Notes under the pieces: generated by a model | What the model saw: the letters and a program-made list of their open reading frames with translations, nothing else | Told to the model about the DNA's origin: nothing | Databases searched by the model: none | Program-made: the position numbers and the translations under genes | Source of the DNA: Candidatus Neomarinimicrobiota bacterium | GTDB lineage: Bacteria; Fidelibacterota; UBA2242; B5-G15 | Length of the DNA: 64,000 nt | Reading direction: 5' to 3' | Assembly (NCBI GenBank): GCA_017656425.1 | Contig: JACDNV010000010.1 | Location: 1 to 64,000 of the forward strand | Part shown: positions 63,465-64,000 of the stretch, one piece after another | Layout of the letters: the number at the start of each line of letters is the position of its first letter | How positions within the stretch are numbered: position 1 is the first letter of the stretch

Positions 63465-64000
63465 TAAGTTTGTCAAGTCTGTATTATAAAATTGGAAATT
63501 TTGAATTAAAGATACCTGAGCTAATTTTTGCAAAGGGTAAGATATATAAAATAAAAGGTGGGAATGGCTCCGGGAAAACAACGCTACTCAGACTCATATG
63601 TGGATTATATAGACAAAACTCTGGCAGAATTGAAATCTTCGGAGCAAGCAATCAAGATGAAAATTGGTTATATAGGGCAGGAATATACTTGGACGAAAGT
63701 TTCCTGATTGACTATTTGACTCCTCTTGAGTTTCTAAATTTTAAGGGTTTATTTTATAAAATAAAACCAGTAGTAATAGATAAATTTTCAAACGAAATTA
63801 ATGAATCCATTTCATATAAGCTTTTTTCTAACGAGAAACTAATAAGGGAATTGTCGCAAGGAAATAAAAAGAAAGTTGGTATTTACTCTTCATTTATGCA
63901 CGATCCTGAAATATTAATCTTCGATGAACCATTTGAAGGGCTGGATGAAAAAGGACGGTTTCTCTTGATTAAATTATTAAGTGAAAAAATTTGCGATAGA
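63461..64000 (+). CDS. ABC transporter ATP-binding protein (partial)
   Basis: 180 codons from ATG at 63461 to the window end, no stop reached. Walker A GGNGSGKTTLLRLICG at residues 33-48, signature ELSQGNKKKVGIYSSFM near residue 131 and Walker B EILIFDEPFEGLDE are intact. It should power export of the peptide by the preceding membrane proteins, or self-protection against it. The C-terminal part lies outside the window. Confidence 0.92.
   Translation, partial: MISLSSLYYKIGNFELKIPELIFAKGKIYKIKGGNGSGKTTLLRLICGLYRQNSGRIEIFGASNQDENWLYRAGIYLDESFLIDYLTPLEFLNFKGLFYKIKPVVIDKFSNEINESISYKLFSNEKLIRELSQGNKKKVGIYSSFMHDPEILIFDEPFEGLDEKGRFLLIKLLSEKICDR

Overview
This AT-rich bacterial window carries the complete S10-spc-alpha ribosomal super-operon (end of tuf to rplQ) and a second translation block (rplM-rpsI-rpsB-tsf-pyrH-frr). 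Several features point to the Fibrobacteres-Chlorobi-Bacteroidetes (FCB) superphylum or a close relative. One secreted metalloprotease ends in a type IX secretion (Por) C-terminal sorting domain. Ribosomal protein L2 has DHPMGGGEG where most bacteria have DHPHGGGEG. There is a bacterial group II geranylgeranylglyceryl-phosphate synthase homologue, and the ribonucleotide reductase is B12-dependent. I cannot name the genus; the phylum is an inference.

Layout. 1-14469: tuf end, then 29 tightly packed genes for ribosomal proteins, SecY, Map, IF-1 and RpoA, closed by a terminator that lies inside the start of the next gene. 14482-17533: YddW-like glycoside hydrolase, DUF350 protein and a convergent CehA/PHP-type hydrolase. 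17534-19106: a palindromic repeat family in three copies with a GIY-YIG nuclease gene between two of them. 19107-20486: orphan envelope protein. 20717-31710: efp, accBC, gcvH-gcvPA, GGGPS, gmhA, xer recombinase, M50 protease, ftcD, mutL, miaA. 31742-34691: pyrR-pyrB-pyrC behind a leader ORF and terminator. 34793-39069: Pho box and pstSCAB-phoU. 39177-41996: GH31 lipoprotein. 42141-44123: MvaI/BcnI-like type II restriction-modification pair. 44336-47866: second translation block. 47923-50316: nrdJ on the minus strand, with two NrdR-like boxes. 50535-55478: tRNA-Gly, DUF512 radical SAM protein, der, T9SS metalloprotease, IMPACT protein. 55483-55648: a GC-rich long-hairpin RNA candidate. 56425-60335: GH27, tRNA-Val, a glycosyltransferase/GH130 pair and initiator tRNA. 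60844-64000: promoter, structured leader and an operon of a small secreted Gly/Ala-rich peptide, a SpoIIM (DUF95) protein, three membrane proteins and an ABC ATPase cut by the window end.

The last cluster is the strongest candidate for an undescribed system. A short exported peptide ending in Gly/Ala-rich helix-like sequence, directly followed by a SpoIIM/DUF95 protein and an ABC exporter, is the architecture of circular bacteriocin loci, which are known mainly from Gram-positive bacteria. Other points worth a second look are an apparent AUC start codon in efp with Arg at the EF-P modification site, the repeat/GIY-YIG unit, the unassigned structured RNA, and a terminator embedded in a signal-peptide coding region.
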